7,024 nt of DNA from Deltaproteobacteria bacterium (lineage in GTDB: Bacteria; Desulfobacterota; Binatia; UBA9968): the NCBI GenBank assembly GCA_016184235.1, contig JACPDC010000079.1, forward strand, positions 1-7,024. The letters are read 5' to 3'. Positions within the stretch are counted from its first letter, which is position 1. Each line of letters starts with the position of its first letter. The notes under the pieces were generated by a model that was not told the origin of the DNA, searched no databases, and was given only the letters and a program-made list of their open reading frames with translations. The translations under genes were made by a program, and so were the position numbers. This document shows, in pieces, positions 1 through 5,906 of the stretch.

Positions 1-1
1 G

Positions 2-403
2 ATTCACGCCCGCCGGGCCAACTATTTTTCCGTCACGGACCGGAGGCTCGAGCCGGTTCATAATCACGGCAGCTTCTTCACCGGCGGCGTGCCGGTCTTC
101 AAGAAGACGGACCTGATCTCGACCCGGCAGCTCGGCGAGGAGGTCGCAGCGGCGTTGGGAAAAAGGGCGGCTGTCCTGCTCAGGGGAAACGGCCAGGTGA
201 CCGTGGGCAGGTCGATCTCCGAGGCGGTGATGATGGCGATTTACCTGGAAGAGGCAGCGGACATCCTCTACGGCGCGCTGCAGATCGGAACCCCTGTCCC
301 GCTCACAGCCGACGAATCCGCTCTGAGGCAGGAGCAGGCCCTTCCCCCGGTGGACTTGGAGCGGGCCTGGAATTTCTTTAAGCAGAAGAGAGAGAGGCGA
401 TAA
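2..403 (+). CDS. Class II aldolase/adducin family protein, C-terminal part (5' end cut by window edge)
   Basis: The frame is open from base 2 to the TAA at 401-403 and gives 133 residues of a gene that begins before the window. The GTG at 89 starts an open stretch but is internal: family-like sequence (IHARRANYFSVTD, then VHNHGSFF) lies in frame upstream of it. The region matches the C-terminal half of the class II aldolase/adducin fold: a strand with the first metal-site His, a Pro-Val loop (VPVF), then VLLRGNGQVTVGRS followed by an EA-rich helix (SEAVMMAIYLEEAA). Classical members bind a divalent metal through HxH plus a third His in the RNHG or RGHG loop. Here the visible positions read HAR and RGNG, so two of the three usual ligands are changed, although other His residues lie nearby (VHNHG). 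Substrate unknown. The gene converges on the phosphate transporter gene and is unrelated to the respiratory cluster. Family call fairly sure; activity as an aldolase or decarboxylase uncertain. Confidence 0.8.
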   Translation: MHARRANYFSVTDRRLEPVHNHGSFFTGGVPVFKKTDLISTRQLGEEVAAALGKRAAVLLRGNGQVTVGRSISEAVMMAIYLEEAADILYGALQIGTPVPLTADESALRQEQALPPVDLERAWNFFKQKRERR

Positions 404-404
404 A

Positions 405-1400
405 TCAGGACAGGTAAGAAATGATCCGGGCCACGGAGTAGGCGATCAGTCCGCAAACCGGAAAGGTCAGGAGCCACGCCATGATGATCTCGCCCGCCAC
501 GCCCCAGCGCACCGCGGAGAACCTCTGAATCGAGCCGACCCCTATAATGGAAGTGCCGATGGTATGGGTGGTGCTCAGCGGTATCCCGAAGCGAGAGGCC
601 GCTTCGATCACCAGGGCGGCGGAGGTCTCGGCCGAGAATCCGTGGATCGGCTCCAGCTTGGTCAGCCGGATGCCCATGGTCCGGATGATTTTCCAGCCTC
701 CCAAAGCCGTGCCGATTCCCATCGTCGCCGCGCAAATCAAGATGACCCAGACAGGAACCTGGAACTCCGGCAGGATTCCGCCGAGGACAAGCGCCAAGGT
801 GAAGACGCCGATGAATTTCTGGCCGTCATTGCTGCCGTGGCTGAAGGACATGAAAGCCGCCGAGAGAACTTGCAACCGACCAAACAAAATCCGGACTGTC
901 CCTGGGCGGCTCCGATAAAAGACACGATAGAGCAGCAACATAATTCCCAGACCCCCAAGAAATCCCAGGAAGGTGGAGAAGAGAAGGCCTATAAGGACTT
1001 TGCGCCATCCTTCCCACAAAAGGACGGAGGGCCCGGCCGTGGCCAGCCCCGCTCCCGCGAGCCCGGCCACCAAGGCATGGCTCTCGCTGGTGGGCAGCCC
1101 TCCCATGTAATAGGCGAGGCTGCTCCACAGGACTATTCCGACCATAGCGGCGGCTACTGTCGTCGTGTTGATGATGGCCGGGTCGACGATGCCTTTGCCG
1201 ATGGTGGCGGCCACCGCCGTGCCCGAAAAGGCCCCTGCAGTATTCAGCAGCGTAGCCATGATCACGGCCCGCTGCGGAGAGAGGACGCGGGTGGAGACGA
1301 CGGTGGCTATGGAATTCGGCGCGTCGGTCCAGCCATTGACGAACTCAGCGGCTAAGATGAGCAGAAGAACAGGCAGAATAGACCACAGTTGTTCAGGCAT
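405..1400 (-). CDS. pit: PiT-family inorganic phosphate transporter
   Basis: A 331-residue integral membrane protein with the internal repeat of the PiT family (low-affinity phosphate uptake coupled to H+ or Na+ in the inner membrane). The N-terminal half has GWTDAPNSIA (residues 23-32) and PTSESHA (103-109). The C-terminal half has the matching SHGSNDGQ (187-194) and PLSTTHT (274-280). These are the paired Asp/Asn and Ser/Thr/His motifs of the transport site. Hydrophobic segments fill the rest, with a short polar loop near residues 160-172, so this is a compact member without the large central cytoplasmic loop of E. coli PitA. The ATG at 1400 is the only sensible start: an in-frame TAG lies just upstream with no alternative start between. 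No strong Shine-Dalgarno is visible. The gene follows the cupredoxin-like gene by 38 nt on the same strand and may be co-transcribed. The DUF47/PhoU-like partner often found beside pit is not in the window. Confidence 0.95.
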   Translation of the reverse strand: MPEQLWSILPVLLLILAAEFVNGWTDAPNSIATVVSTRVLSPQRAVIMATLLNTAGAFSGTAVAATIGKGIVDPAIINTTTVAAAMVGIVLWSSLAYYMGGLPTSESHALVAGLAGAGLATAGPSVLLWEGWRKVLIGLLFSTFLGFLGGLGIMLLLYRVFYRSRPGTVRILFGRLQVLSAAFMSFSHGSNDGQKFIGVFTLALVLGGILPEFQVPVWVILICAATMGIGTALGGWKIIRTMGIRLTKLEPIHGFSAETSAALVIEAASRFGIPLSTTHTIGTSIIGVGSIQRFSAVRWGVAGEIIMAWLLTFPVCGLIAYSVARIISYLS

Positions 1401-1438
1401 CTCGGCCGCTGAGTCCGGTGAGGATGACGAAGCCTAAG

Positions 1439-2152
1439 TTACTTACCCATCTCGAAGGTAACCTTGCTATCTGCCTTGGCCTTTACCGTCACCTTCTGGC
1501 TTGTCTTGCCCAGGGTCTCGTGCCAGACCTCCACATTGTAGGTGCCGGCCGGCACGTCGGTAAGCTTGAAGCTCCCGCTGTTGTCGGTCACGCTGAAGTA
1601 GGGATTCGCCGCCACGAAGAGCCATGCGTTCATCCAGCCGTGCACGTCGCACTTCAGATTGATCACCTCGGGCTTGTCGACCTTCACCGTGATGGTCTTC
1701 TTGAATTTGGGCTGGGCCATGTTGAACGGGCTGTTGGCCTTGCTGTAGCTGTGGACGTTATGGAGAATCCCGTCCGGGTTGAGAATGTCCACCGAAGAGC
1801 CCGCCGCCATAGCCAGCACATGGGGCTTATATTCGCAGCCGTTCTGATCCAGCTTCACCTTCTGCGGCTCCATCTTTTTTCCCTTCTTGATATCGGTGAT
1901 GGAGACCACGGCGTTGACCAGATTCCCTCCCGAGACGATCAGGCTGGGGTCGGTCTTGCCGCTCTTGGCGCAGACCTCTTTGTCCTTGGTGATTTCCAGT
2001 TTCTTAGGCGCCGGGGCCGCTCCCTTGAACTTCACCACGCCGGAGACGCTTCCTCCGTCGCTGACCGCGCCGCCGTCGTAAGCAAGCAGGCCGGAGAGCG
2101 GCATTGCCGCCAAGACAGCAACCAAAAACGCTAGAAAAACAGTCTTTTTCAT
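1439..2152 (-). CDS. Secreted cupredoxin-like protein with C-terminal carboxypeptidase-regulatory-like domain
   Basis: A 237-residue exported protein. Residues 1 to about 24 form a Sec signal peptide (MKKT, hydrophobic core, small residues before LAYDGG). Residues 35-180 look like a plastocyanin/azurin-type beta fold: a His pair HNVHS (131-135) and a late CDVHGWM motif (Cys168, His171, Met174) have the order expected of a type 1 copper site. Cys61 and Cys106 are extra cysteines that could pair as a disulfide. Residues about 185-236 (YFSVTDNSGSFKLTDVPAGT onward) match the carboxypeptidase-regulatory-like beta-sandwich common in periplasmic proteins. The start at 2152 is fixed by a strong AAGGAGG five bases upstream. 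It lies 53 nt after the octahaem cytochrome gene on the same strand and may also have its own weak promoter. A periplasmic electron carrier for the upstream bc complex is plausible but is inferred from position. Copper binding is predicted, not shown. A non-redox binding protein is the main alternative. Confidence 0.87.
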   Translation of the reverse strand: MKKTVFLAFLVAVLAAMPLSGLLAYDGGAVSDGGSVSGVVKFKGAAPAPKKLEITKDKEVCAKSGKTDPSLIVSGGNLVNAVVSITDIKKGKKMEPQKVKLDQNGCEYKPHVLAMAAGSSVDILNPDGILHNVHSYSKANSPFNMAQPKFKKTITVKVDKPEVINLKCDVHGWMNAWLFVAANPYFSVTDNSGSFKLTDVPAGTYNVEVWHETLGKTSQKVTVKAKADSKVTFEMGK

Positions 2153-2157
2153 ACCAT

Positions 2158-2164
2158 CCTCCTT
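2158..2164 (-). promoter_or_regulatory. Strong ribosome binding site of the cupredoxin-like gene
   Basis: Read on the minus strand, AAGGAGG ends five bases before the ATG at 2152. It is the best Shine-Dalgarno in the window and contrasts with the coupled or weak initiation sites of the cytochrome b genes, suggesting that this protein is made at a higher, independently set level. Confidence 0.85.
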
Positions 2165-2181
2165 GTTCTCATTCTAATAGA

Positions 2182-2209
2182 CGTATAGCACACTAACCCA
2201 TTCATTCAA
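2182..2209 (-). promoter_or_regulatory. Possible sigma70-type promoter for the cupredoxin-like gene
   Basis: On the minus strand, TTGAAT (2204-2209), a 16-nt spacer and TATACG (2182-2187) give four of six matches to each consensus hexamer. The -35 candidate overlaps the TGA stop of the cytochrome gene. The 53-nt gap is distinctly more AT-rich than its surroundings. Weak evidence: this can arise by chance, and the gene may simply be read through from the respiratory operon. Confidence 0.3.
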
Positions 2210-4890
2210 CGAGACGCGGTACGGCCGCCCTCGGCCCCGGAACCTCTCCGCCCCAGCATCATGATATAGTCTCTGAGCGCTTCGATCTGCTTATCGTCCT
2301 TTCCTCCCAGGACATTGTCCGGGCCGCCGGGGTAAAAAGAGGGCATCTTCGTTCCGGGCTGAACCTTTTGCGGATCCTGGAGCCACTTGATTACCCAGTT
2401 GGAACTCAATCGGCTGCGCGCCAGGTTCAGGTCCGGCGCCCAGCCTTCCGGCGGACCCTCGGGTTTTCTCTCGCCCTGCTGGTGGCAGCTGAGACAGTTG
2501 AAAAAGTCCTTGGAGAAGAGCACCCGCGCCGCGTCCAGATGCTCCTTGGGAACCTTGCGGTCGTCGAAATAGGCGTACGGAATCTCGACTTTGGACAGGC
2601 CGTTGAAAAAGCCGATCAACAGGTTGGCCTCCTGGTCGGAAAAGCCGAAAGTAGGCATGCGCACGCTGAACCATGGGCGCACCGGGATCGGCTCCTTCAA
2701 GAAGCCGAAGAGCCATTGGGACTGCACCTTCTCACCCTCGCCGTTGAGCGGCGGCGGGGCCATGGAGGGATTCTCACCGAAATACTTGCGGATAAAACCT
2801 CCCCGATTCTCGATCTCGTGACAGCCGATGCAGTTGTACTGATGCATCAGTCTGCGCCCCTCCGCCACCTGCGCGACCTTTTGGCTTTGGTCCGCCTTGT
2901 AGCGGTGCGGCACCTTGGTTTCCCGGAAGCCGGCCAGGACCACGCGCAGCGCCTTGATGTCCTCCTCCGCCAAATTGAACTGCGGCATCACCTGCTCGAC
3001 CCGCTCGGTCGCGTAGATGCGCGGGGTCTTGAGCTTGTTGAAGGTCCAATCGTCCCAGGTGTGGCGGATATCGGTGCGGTTGCCGAAGAAGAGCTCTTCC
3101 AGAGTCTTGGTGCCGAAGGTGGTGAGCTCCACGCCGATGCGCGACTCCTTTTCCATCCCCGGAATATCGTGACAGCCGAAGCAGCCGTATTTGCGCACCA
3201 GCGCCGCGCCGCGCTGCGCGTTCTTGGCGTCGTTAAGCCGCTCTTCAAGGCCGGCGATCGTTTCAGCTTTGGCCCCGAGCGTCATCAAATAGGCCGTGAT
3301 CGCCGCCGTCTCCTGATCGCTCAGCCGCAGGCTCGGCATGCGCGTGGCGGGCGAGAAATCGCGCGGGTTCTTGAGCCAGTAGTAAGTCCAGCGCGGGCCG
3401 ATCTTCGCGGCGATGTTCTTAAGGTTGGGGATGATCTCCTTCTCTTTTCCCAGAACCGTGGAGGCCTCGCCGTCGGCAAAGCCGTGGCAGCCCCGGCAGC
3501 CGAGAGACTCCGCCAGATTTTTCCCCCTGGCCGCCTGCTCTTTATCGCCGTCGCGCAGGCCGGCAGGCTGCGGATGGCCTGCGAGCCATTTTTCCCCCTC
3601 TTCCTTGGACGCCGACCAGAGAAAAGCCGCGATCGCCACCGCCTCGTCTTCCTTCAAGGAAAAATTCGGCATGCGCGTGTGCGGCCGGTAGTTATGCGGG
3701 TTCTCGATCCACCGGACCATCCAGCTCGGATCGACTTTGGCGCTGACCCTTCTCAAACTCGGGCCGACCTTCGGGATATCCTCGTAGCCTTTGACCAGAT
3801 GGCAGCCGGTGCAGCCGACCTGCTCAAAGATGCGCTGCCCTTGGGCCAGAAGCGGCGCGTCCTGGAGCCGCTGGACATCGAGATGGCAGGAGACGCAGCT
3901 CGACTGCGCCTTGGCGCCGCGCAGCAGCGGAAACTCCCAGTAGTGAACCTCCCCGTGGGCCTGCGCCACGCTGTTCACCGCGGGCCCCTGCCCGTCGTGG
4001 CACGCCGTGCAGCCGAACTTTCCCGGAGGATGGGCGCTATCCGCCAGCAGGACCTCGCGGCGCGAATGGGTGCGGAAGGGCTGGGGCTCGTTTTCAAATC
4101 CGGGACGATTGATAGCCAGGTGACAGGTCTGGCAGCGGTCCACGCGCGCTACCGGCTCATCGAACCGGTTGCGATCAAACTCGTCCAGGACGACCTGGCG
4201 GATGCTGGGGATCTTATACAACGAGAAAAGCTTCAGGTCCTGAACCTTGAGGGTGGTGCTTGCATTTTCCATGACCCGCAGCCATTTGTCCCGCTCCGCG
4301 GTCATTTTGGCGAGCTCGGTTTCCAGCTCTTTGATGCCCGCGCCGAGCTTCTTGATCTCCTCCCTGAGCTGCTCCCGCTTCTGTCTGCCCTTTTCGAGCT
4401 CAGGATCTAGCTTGGCCTTCTCCTTTTCCAGCTCCCGAATGGCGTCCTGGTAGGGTTTGGCGTTCCTTCCCTGCTGGACCGCGTGGTCGTGCTCGTACCA
4501 CGCCTCCTCGAGCTCGCTCTTGACGAACTTGACCTCCTGATCCAGCTCGGTAAAGCGGACATTGGCGCGCACCTCTTCCGCGTGCAGCGTTTTGAGCTTT
4601 TTCCCCAGCTCGCCGCTCTTGAGACTCGCCTGCTCCGCGGAAAGCTTCTTTACCAGCTCCTGGTAGGAGGAGTCGGCCTTAAGCTTTTTATCCTCTTCGT
4701 CATAGGCGGCCCTGGCCTTGCGGTAATCCAGCCGGTAGAACTCCGTCTGGATCTTCTTCCAGGGACGCCGGGTGATGTTGTCGTCCCAAAAAGACCACAG
4801 GGTCAGCGCCACCAGCAGCGAGCTTCCCAAAAGGAACACGCTGCCGTAGGATTTTTTTTCTTCCTTTTCGTCAAAGCCTCGGACCGCCAT
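2206..4890 (-). CDS. Membrane-anchored octahaem c-type cytochrome with N-terminal coiled coil
   Basis: An 894-residue protein with eight CxxCH haem c motifs, at Cys253, 294, 332, 360, 465, 570, 687 and 799. Residues 16-35 are an uncleaved hydrophobic anchor; because haem c is attached outside the cytoplasm, the remainder should be periplasmic. Residues about 56-210 are rich in Lys/Glu/Leu heptads and predict a long coiled coil. Then comes a three-haem block (253-336) with nearby His275, 287, 312 and 316 as possible distal ligands. Five class I-like cytochrome c domains follow, each with CxxCH and a later Met-Pro: Met407, 518, 635, 745 and 849. Most share a W..W(L/I)..P..(R/K)MPxF pattern, pointing to domain duplication. 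The start is supported by AAGGGGA five bases before the ATG. Lying after the Rieske and cytochrome b genes with no c1 or f gene in view, it most likely serves as the electron-accepting c subunit of the bc complex. I know no established symbol for it. Confidence 0.95.
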   Translation of the reverse strand: MAVRGFDEKEEKKSYGSVFLLGSSLLVALTLWSFWDDNITRRPWKKIQTEFYRLDYRKARAAYDEEDKKLKADSSYQELVKKLSAEQASLKSGELGKKLKTLHAEEVRANVRFTELDQEVKFVKSELEEAWYEHDHAVQQGRNAKPYQDAIRELEKEKAKLDPELEKGRQKREQLREEIKKLGAGIKELETELAKMTAERDKWLRVMENASTTLKVQDLKLFSLYKIPSIRQVVLDEFDRNRFDEPVARVDRCQTCHLAINRPGFENEPQPFRTHSRREVLLADSAHPPGKFGCTACHDGQGPAVNSVAQAHGEVHYWEFPLLRGAKAQSSCVSCHLDVQRLQDAPLLAQGQRIFEQVGCTGCHLVKGYEDIPKVGPSLRRVSAKVDPSWMVRWIENPHNYRPHTRMPNFSLKEDEAVAIAAFLWSASKEEGEKWLAGHPQPAGLRDGDKEQAARGKNLAESLGCRGCHGFADGEASTVLGKEKEIIPNLKNIAAKIGPRWTYYWLKNPRDFSPATRMPSLRLSDQETAAITAYLMTLGAKAETIAGLEERLNDAKNAQRGAALVRKYGCFGCHDIPGMEKESRIGVELTTFGTKTLEELFFGNRTDIRHTWDDWTFNKLKTPRIYATERVEQVMPQFNLAEEDIKALRVVLAGFRETKVPHRYKADQSQKVAQVAEGRRLMHQYNCIGCHEIENRGGFIRKYFGENPSMAPPPLNGEGEKVQSQWLFGFLKEPIPVRPWFSVRMPTFGFSDQEANLLIGFFNGLSKVEIPYAYFDDRKVPKEHLDAARVLFSKDFFNCLSCHQQGERKPEGPPEGWAPDLNLARSRLSSNWVIKWLQDPQKVQPGTKMPSFYPGGPDNVLGGKDDKQIEALRDYIMMLGRRGSGAEGGRTASR

Positions 4891-4895
4891 CCTCG

Positions 4896-4902
4896 TCCCC
4901 TT
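4896..4902 (-). promoter_or_regulatory. Ribosome binding site of the octahaem cytochrome gene
   Basis: AAGGGGA on the minus strand, five bases before the ATG at 4890. It lies directly beside and partly within the end of the REP-like palindromic element, so folding of that element could affect access to it. Confidence 0.6.
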
Positions 4903-4970
4903 CGGCTGAGCGACTCGACCTGACTTCGGCGAGCTCAGTCGAGTCGAGCTCGTCGCAGGTCAGGTCGAAG
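4900..4970 (-). repeat. REP-like palindromic intercistronic element
   Basis: The gap between the 55-residue ORF and the octahaem cytochrome gene is filled by nested repeats. CGACCTGAC (4916-4924) pairs with GTCAGGTCG (4959-4967), and GAGCTC (4931-4936) pairs with GAGCTC (4946-4951) around a 9-nt loop. Most bases between these arms also pair, giving an imperfect hairpin of about 52 nt. A competing pairing exists: CGACTCGAC (4911-4919) with GTCGAGTCG (4938-4946). CTTCGGC occurs twice, at 4900 and 4924, and the element is bounded on the minus strand by CTTCGAC and GCCGAAG. Such CTTCG/CGAAG-bounded palindromes are typical of dispersed intergenic elements. There is no T-run, so a classical terminator is unlikely; an mRNA-stabilising or processing hairpin is more plausible. 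Confidence 0.65.
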
Positions 4971-4971
4971 C

Positions 4972-5139
4972 CTAAGCCGCTTTTCTCTCCAGCAGCCGCC
5001 CCAACGAGAAGACGCCGACACCGATCAGCGTCAGGACGATCTCCTCGGCCATGGAGGCGTTGCGCGCGATGCCGGCAAAAAGGGCGTAGCCCACGTCCGC
5101 AACTCCCAGCGCCTGGAAAAGCTTGGCAACGTAAAACAT
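4972..5139 (-). CDS. Small single-helix membrane protein of the bc gene cluster (55 aa)
   Basis: A 55-residue frame starts at the ATG overlapping the stop of the cytochrome b C-terminal gene by one base (TGATG) and ends with TAG at 4972-4974. The N-terminal part (MFYVAKLFQALGVADVGYAL) is mildly hydrophobic and may form an amphipathic or re-entrant helix. Residues 34-51 (IVLTLIGVGVFSLGRLLE) make one transmembrane helix, followed by a positively charged end (ERK). No Shine-Dalgarno precedes it, so translation probably depends on reinitiation after subunit IV, which would keep the two in fixed ratio. Position and size suggest a small accessory subunit of the bc complex, comparable in role to the Pet small subunits of b6f complexes. 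No sequence relation to those is claimed. The coding call rests on the stop/start overlap, ordinary codon use and a sensible membrane topology; function is unknown. Confidence 0.75.
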   Translation of the reverse strand: MFYVAKLFQALGVADVGYALFAGIARNASMAEEIVLTLIGVGVFSLGRLLERKAA

Positions 5140-5906
5140 CAGATATTAAACCACGGCGTGACCAGGATGTACTTCACGTTGAAGGCAAGGCGCAAAAACA
5201 TCTTGGCGGGAAGCGAGAGCATCGTGACGAAGAGCATGGCCGTGATAACGAAGCGCACCAGCCCCCAGCGCTCGAGAAACTCCTTCCCCTTGATCCGCAG
5301 CACGCAGAGATAAAAGGCGACGGTGCTGACGACGAAGTAGCCCCCGACTACGACCGCCCCGCACGCGGCGGACCACCAGTAATCCCGAAAACCGAGCAGA
5401 TACGGGAGATCCACGTTGGTCAGCGCCACGACTTTATGCGGATCCCAGTGCTGCCACGGCCAGAAGAGGTTCCAGCCGGGCCCGCGGAAAAAGGTCCCGA
5501 TGATGATCATACTGACCCAGAGAACGTGAAATCCGAAAACGAAGGTCAGGATCTCGTACTTCCTGGGTTTGAAGCAGTAGTAGCCGTTGCCCTCGGGGTT
5601 GATGTCGATGAAAGGTATCACCATCAGTCCGATGATGATCAGCGTCGGCAGGACCACGCCCGCATGCCACGGGTCGAAATAGACCAGCATCTCCTGCAGG
5701 CCCAAGAAGTACCAGGGCGCCTTGGAGGGGTTCGGGGTCCGGGTCGGATTGGCCGGCTCCTCCAAAGGGGCGTCGATCACGATGGACCACAGAATCAGCA
5801 CCACCATCACGAACAGGGCGACCAGAAACTCCATGCGCACCAGATGCGGCCAGGTGTGAACCTTGTCGTCCGCCACCGTAGGTCTCTGTTTGCTTTGTTC
5901 AGCCAT
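5139..5906 (-). CDS. petD: Cytochrome b C-terminal subunit (subunit IV type)
   Basis: A 255-residue membrane protein corresponding to the C-terminal half of cytochrome b, which forms part of the quinol oxidation (Qo) site. Hydrophobic segments lie near residues 26-45, 83-100, 119-139, 180-203 and 218-236, giving about five helices rather than the three of chloroplast subunit IV. After the first helix comes TPNPSKAPWYFLGLQEML. APWY (63-66) occupies the place of the Qo-site PEWY motif, so the usual Glu is absent at that position. The C-terminal end (KMFLRLAFNVKY, then TPWFNI) has the look of bc complexes from Nitrospirota/NC10/deltaproteobacterial lineages. I chose the ATG at 5906 because GAAGAG lies six bases upstream; an in-frame GTG at 5909 would add one residue and sits too close to that site. 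Its start also overlaps the stop of the upstream repeat-built frame (TGATG), and its own stop overlaps the start of the 55-residue ORF. Confidence 0.97.
   Translation of the reverse strand: MAEQSKQRPTVADDKVHTWPHLVRMEFLVALFVMVVLILWSIVIDAPLEEPANPTRTPNPSKAPWYFLGLQEMLVYFDPWHAGVVLPTLIIIGLMVIPFIDINPEGNGYYCFKPRKYEILTFVFGFHVLWVSMIIIGTFFRGPGWNLFWPWQHWDPHKVVALTNVDLPYLLGFRDYWWSAACGAVVVGGYFVVSTVAFYLCVLRIKGKEFLERWGLVRFVITAMLFVTMLSLPAKMFLRLAFNVKYILVTPWFNI

Noticed and set aside
89..91. GTG at 89 as the start of a complete small gene
   Set aside because: The frame continues open to the window edge with family-like residues upstream, so the GTG is internal.
564..1355. Plus-strand open frame opposite the phosphate transporter
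   Set aside because: The translation is low-complexity and charged, with no family features; the minus strand carries clear PiT motifs.
1428..1437. CGAAGCCTAA shared with 4966-4975, both near minus-strand stop codons
   Set aside because: Matches of 10-11 bases are expected by chance several times in 7 kb, and the flanks do not continue to match.
1418..2134. Plus-strand open frame opposite the cupredoxin-like gene
   Set aside because: No domain is recognisable. The minus-strand frame has a signal peptide, a strong ribosome binding site and conserved motifs.
2368..4410. Long plus-strand open frame (680 codons) opposite the octahaem cytochrome gene
   Set aside because: It is antisense to a gene with eight haem motifs and repeated domains. 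Its translation has no recognisable domain, and its openness follows from codon use in a GC-rich gene.
4916..4967. Rho-independent terminator between the small ORF and the octahaem gene
   Set aside because: The hairpin has long imperfect arms and no T-run on either side, and the downstream gene appears to belong to the same operon.
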